The notes under the pieces: model-generated
Seen by the model: the letters and a program-made list of their open reading frames with translations, nothing else
Databases searched by the model: none
What the model was told of the DNA's origin: nothing
NCBI GenBank assembly: GCA_900753715.1
Contig: CAAEAE010000010.1
Location: 1-7,885 of the forward strand
Length of the DNA: 7,885 nt
DNA from: an uncultured Roseburia sp.
GTDB lineage: Bacteria > Bacillota_A > Clostridia > Lachnospirales > Lachnospiraceae
Reading direction: 5' to 3'
Program-made: the position numbers and the translations under genes
In this document: positions 6,320 to 7,885 of the stretch, in pieces
How positions within the stretch are numbered: the stretch's first letter is position 1
Layout of the letters: every line of letters starts with the position of its first letter

Positions 6320-6333
6320 TAAACGGTCGTTTA
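6320..6333. promoter_or_regulatory. TetR-type operator O2 at the transcription start
   Basis: TAAACG, a GT centre and CGTTTA form a 14-bp site with perfect arms. It differs from O1 mainly in the centre (AAACGGTCGTTT against AAACGGCCGTTT). It begins at about +1 and would act as a second roadblock or cooperative site. Confidence 0.7.
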
Positions 6334-6356
6334 TTTTGCGAGCAGGAGGTTTGGGT

Positions 6357-6938
6357 ATGTCAAAAACTACAAAGGAAGATATATTGATTGTTGCATTACA
6401 TTTATTTGCGAGAGATGGATATGAAGCAGTTTCTGTCAGTCAGATTGCGGGTGAGCTTGGCATGACAAAAGGTGCATTGTATAGGCATTATGAGAGTAAG
6501 AGAGATATTTTTGAACATATTGTAAAGCGGATGGAGCAGGGGGATGGCGAACAGGCGCAGTCACATGATATGCCTGCTGATAAAAAGGAAAATGAACCTG
6601 AACAGTATGAAGAGATTTCTGCGGACAATTTCATGGAATACAGTAAATCTATGTTTTCGTATTGGACAGAAAATGATTTTGCATCGTCATTTCGAAAGAT
6701 GCTTACATTAGAGCAGTTTCGGAATGAGGAGATGCAGGCATTGTATCAGCAGTATCTTGTGTCAGGTCCGGCAGAATACGTGAAGGATACGTTCGAGAGC
6801 ATTGGCATTGTGGAGGCAGATAAAAAAGCAACCATGTTTTATTCCATCATGTTTTTTTACTACAGTCTGTATGATGGAGCAAAAGATAAGAAAAGAATAA
6901 AAGAGCAGTTTGAAAAAAGTATTAGTAGCATTATATGA
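6357..6938 (+). CDS. TetR/AcrR-family transcriptional repressor
   Basis: The protein is 193 residues from the ATG at 6357, which has AGGAGG (6344-6349) at a 7-base distance. An in-frame TTG at 6336 is less likely because it sits before that ribosome site. The N-terminus has the TetR fold: helix 1 ILIVALHLFARDGYEAV, then the helix-turn-helix VSVSQIAGELGMTKGALYRHYESK (about 25-48), with the diagnostic GALYRHY and the following SKRDIFEHIV. Residues 50-193 would be the ligand-binding and dimer domain; a charged stretch near 60-85 (rich in Glu, Asp, Lys and Gln) is variable. It almost certainly binds the two AAACGG(C/T)CGTTT operators in its own promoter. Downstream are a GNAT gene and an ABC ATPase of drug/lantibiotic-protection type, plausible targets if transcription passes the 6935-7012 hairpin. 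The inducer is unknown. Confidence 0.92.
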   Translation: MSKTTKEDILIVALHLFARDGYEAVSVSQIAGELGMTKGALYRHYESKRDIFEHIVKRMEQGDGEQAQSHDMPADKKENEPEQYEEISADNFMEYSKSMFSYWTENDFASSFRKMLTLEQFRNEEMQALYQQYLVSGPAEYVKDTFESIGIVEADKKATMFYSIMFFYYSLYDGAKDKKRIKEQFEKSISSII

Positions 6939-7012
6939 TGTCGGGGCCTAAGGTCTTTCACCCACCTATGAGCAAGCTCATGTGGGCTTAGACCTTTTGA
7001 CCCTGGCATCAT
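6935..7012 (+). terminator. Long nested hairpin between TetR and GNAT genes
   Basis: Four stacked helices share one axis: 6935-6946 with 7001-7012 (12 bp, two of them G-U), 6950-6956 with 6990-6996 (AAGGTCT/AGACCTT), 6961-6965 with 6982-6986 (CCCAC/GTGGG) and 6968-6972 with 6977-6981 (ATGAG/CTCAT, loop CAAG). That is 29 pairs in 78 nt. TTTT follows AGACC at 6995-6998, so the inner three helices look like an intrinsic terminator, with the outer stem closing around them. The TetR stop codon lies in the first arm. The G-U pairs work only in the plus-strand RNA. It may terminate or attenuate transcription into the GNAT/ABC genes; a small mobile palindrome is the alternative. Confidence 0.65.
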
Positions 7013-7038
7013 TATATAAAGAAGTGGAGAAAAAGAAA

Positions 7039-7662
7039 ATGAAGGAAAATATTATCATTCGATTGGAAAGAGAAAATGAATACCATGAGGTAGAAAATCT
7101 GGTAAGGGAGAGTTTCTGGAATGTGTATCGACCAGGCTGTCTGGAACATTATGTACTCCACAAACTTCGCAACGATCCCGCATTTGTTCCGGAATTGGAT
7201 TTTGTCATGACATTAGATGGACAGTTAATTGGACAGAACATGTTTATGAAGGCTGTGATTGCAGCCGATGATGGCAGAAGTATTCCGATTATGACCATGG
7301 GACCGATCTGTATTGCACCGGAGCTTAAAAGGAAGGGGTATGGAAAGATTTTACTGGATTATTCTCTGGAAAAAGCAAAAGAGCTTGGATGCGGAGCAGT
7401 ATGCTTTGAAGGAAATATTGATTTTTATGGAAAAAGCGGATTTAAACAGGCAAGCGAGTTTGGCATCCGCTATCATGGATTGCCGGAAGGCGAGGATGCA
7501 TCTTTCTTTCTGTGCGAAGAACTGATACCGGGATATCTTAATGGAATTACAGGAGAGTATGCACCTCCGGCGGGGTATCTGGTAAATGAAAAGGAAGCAG
7601 AGGCATTTGATAGAGAGTTCCCGTATATGGAGAAGAAAAAACTTCCGGGACAGATTTTCTAA
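7039..7662 (+). CDS. GNAT-family N-acetyltransferase (YhbS-like)
   Basis: This 207-residue protein starts at the ATG at 7039, preceded by GGAG (7025-7028). The open frame reaches back to a GTG at 6982, but that lies inside the hairpin and has no ribosome site. Family features are an N-terminal strand then ENEYHEVENLVRESF, a central IMTMGPICIAPELKRKGYG with the acetyl-CoA pyrophosphate-binding loop (Lys97-Arg-Lys-Gly100-Tyr-Gly102, with Lys in place of the usual Gln/Arg), then ILLDYSLEKAKELGCGAVCFEG and FYGKSGF (motif B region). This order, with the C-terminal extension containing GLPEG and EELIPGYL, resembles the YhbS group (COG3153) of predicted acetyltransferases, whose substrates are largely unknown. 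It probably acetylates a small molecule or protein amine in the cytoplasm. It follows the TetR gene in the same direction, separated by the strong hairpin, and lies 87 bp before the ABC gene. Confidence 0.87.
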   Translation: MKENIIIRLERENEYHEVENLVRESFWNVYRPGCLEHYVLHKLRNDPAFVPELDFVMTLDGQLIGQNMFMKAVIAADDGRSIPIMTMGPICIAPELKRKGYGKILLDYSLEKAKELGCGAVCFEGNIDFYGKSGFKQASEFGIRYHGLPEGEDASFFLCEELIPGYLNGITGEYAPPAGYLVNEKEAEAFDREFPYMEKKKLPGQIF

Positions 7663-7705
7663 AATGTAGCAAACTTCATCAAATCTTTATTTTTCCCTGA
7701 TAGAT

Positions 7706-7731
7706 TATATTTCAGTAAGAAATGAAATATA
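7706..7731 (+). repeat. Perfect inverted repeat just before the ABC ribosome site
   Basis: TATATTTCA (7706-7714) and TGAAATATA (7723-7731) are exact 9-bp inverted repeats with an 8-nt loop. The second arm ends 1-2 bases before the ribosome site AAGGAAGGA (7733-7741). It could be a repressor operator or a hairpin affecting translation. There is no T run after it, so it is not a terminator. No convincing -35/-10 pair was found between 7663 and 7749. Confidence 0.5.
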
Positions 7732-7749
7732 GAAGGAAGGATAGTAAAG

Positions 7750-7885
7750 ATGGAAATGATGTTGCAGACACAAAATCTATGTAAATATTTTAGAAAGCAA
7801 AAAGCGGTAAATAATGTTTCACTTAATATAGAAAAGAAACAGATTTATGGACTGCTTGGACCGAATGGTGCGGGAAAATCTACCA
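7750..7885 (+). CDS. ABC transporter ATPase, bacitracin/lantibiotic-protection type (5' part only)
   Basis: Only the first 45 codons are in the window. The ATG has AAGGAAGGA about 8 bases upstream; Met3 and Met4 are alternative starts but are worse placed. The visible sequence has the typical ABC opening: LQTQNLCKYF, then KAVNNVSLNIEKKQIYGLLG, with the Walker A motif GPNGAGKST (Gly37-Thr45, Lys43 for ATP phosphates). The spacing and the wording of KAVNNVSLNI and QIYGLLGPNGAGKST are characteristic of BcrA- and LanF-type ATPases, which pair with membrane permeases to remove lantibiotics or bacitracin from the membrane. The Walker B, signature motif and permease would be beyond the edge, so the subfamily is provisional. 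It lies in the same direction as the GNAT and TetR genes, suggesting an inducible resistance cluster. Confidence 0.88.
   Translation, partial: MEMMLQTQNLCKYFRKQKAVNNVSLNIEKKQIYGLLGPNGAGKST

Noticed and set aside
6935..7012. Integron attC site
   Set aside because: The GCCTAAG and CTTAG words near the arms recall attC, but the conserved core sites (RYYYAAC/GTTRRRY) are not present and no integrase is near.

Overview
The window looks like a chromosomal or accessory segment of an anaerobic gut-type Clostridia (Lachnospiraceae or Ruminococcaceae style). This is inferred from the LytTR regulator with an AgrC-like GHKL kinase, a LytTR/DUF3021 relic, strong AGGAGG-type ribosome sites and Firmicute protein sequences. 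No RNA gene, CRISPR array, transposase or integrase was found.

Left block, about 1-4030, moderately GC-rich. Two divergent transcription units share the 1805-1991 intergenic region. On the minus strand, a 140-residue receiver-like protein that has lost every phosphorylation residue is translationally coupled (TGATG) to a long secreted lipoprotein, probably a beta-propeller, which runs off the left edge. On the plus strand lie a complete LytTR response regulator and, one base after its stop, a multi-membrane-segment GHKL sensor kinase. The shared intergenic region holds a promoter in each direction and, between them, a direct repeat (CACGAAA twice, 20 bp apart) placed to serve both. I read the whole as one signalling module: kinase and regulator sense and respond, and may control the lipoprotein unit.

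Right block, about 4040-7885, clearly more AT-rich. It holds a LytTR gene relic with an internal deletion, an intact DUF3021 membrane protein overlapping it by ATGA, an acyltransferase-3 family membrane protein, a TetR-family regulator with a near-perfect promoter and two matching palindromic operators, a GNAT acetyltransferase, and the start of an ABC transporter ATPase resembling bacitracin/lantibiotic protection pumps. Two short open frames with no start of their own (4874-4966 and 6150-6248) follow the DUF3021 and acyltransferase genes and look like the 3' ends of lost genes. Together with the LytTR relic they suggest repeated deletion or recombination here.

A 78-nt nested imperfect palindrome (6935-7012) fills most of the gap between the TetR and GNAT genes. 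Its outer stem is continuous only if G-U pairs are allowed on the plus-strand transcript, which points to an RNA structure (terminator or attenuator). A second hairpin (7706-7731) sits directly before the ABC ribosome site.
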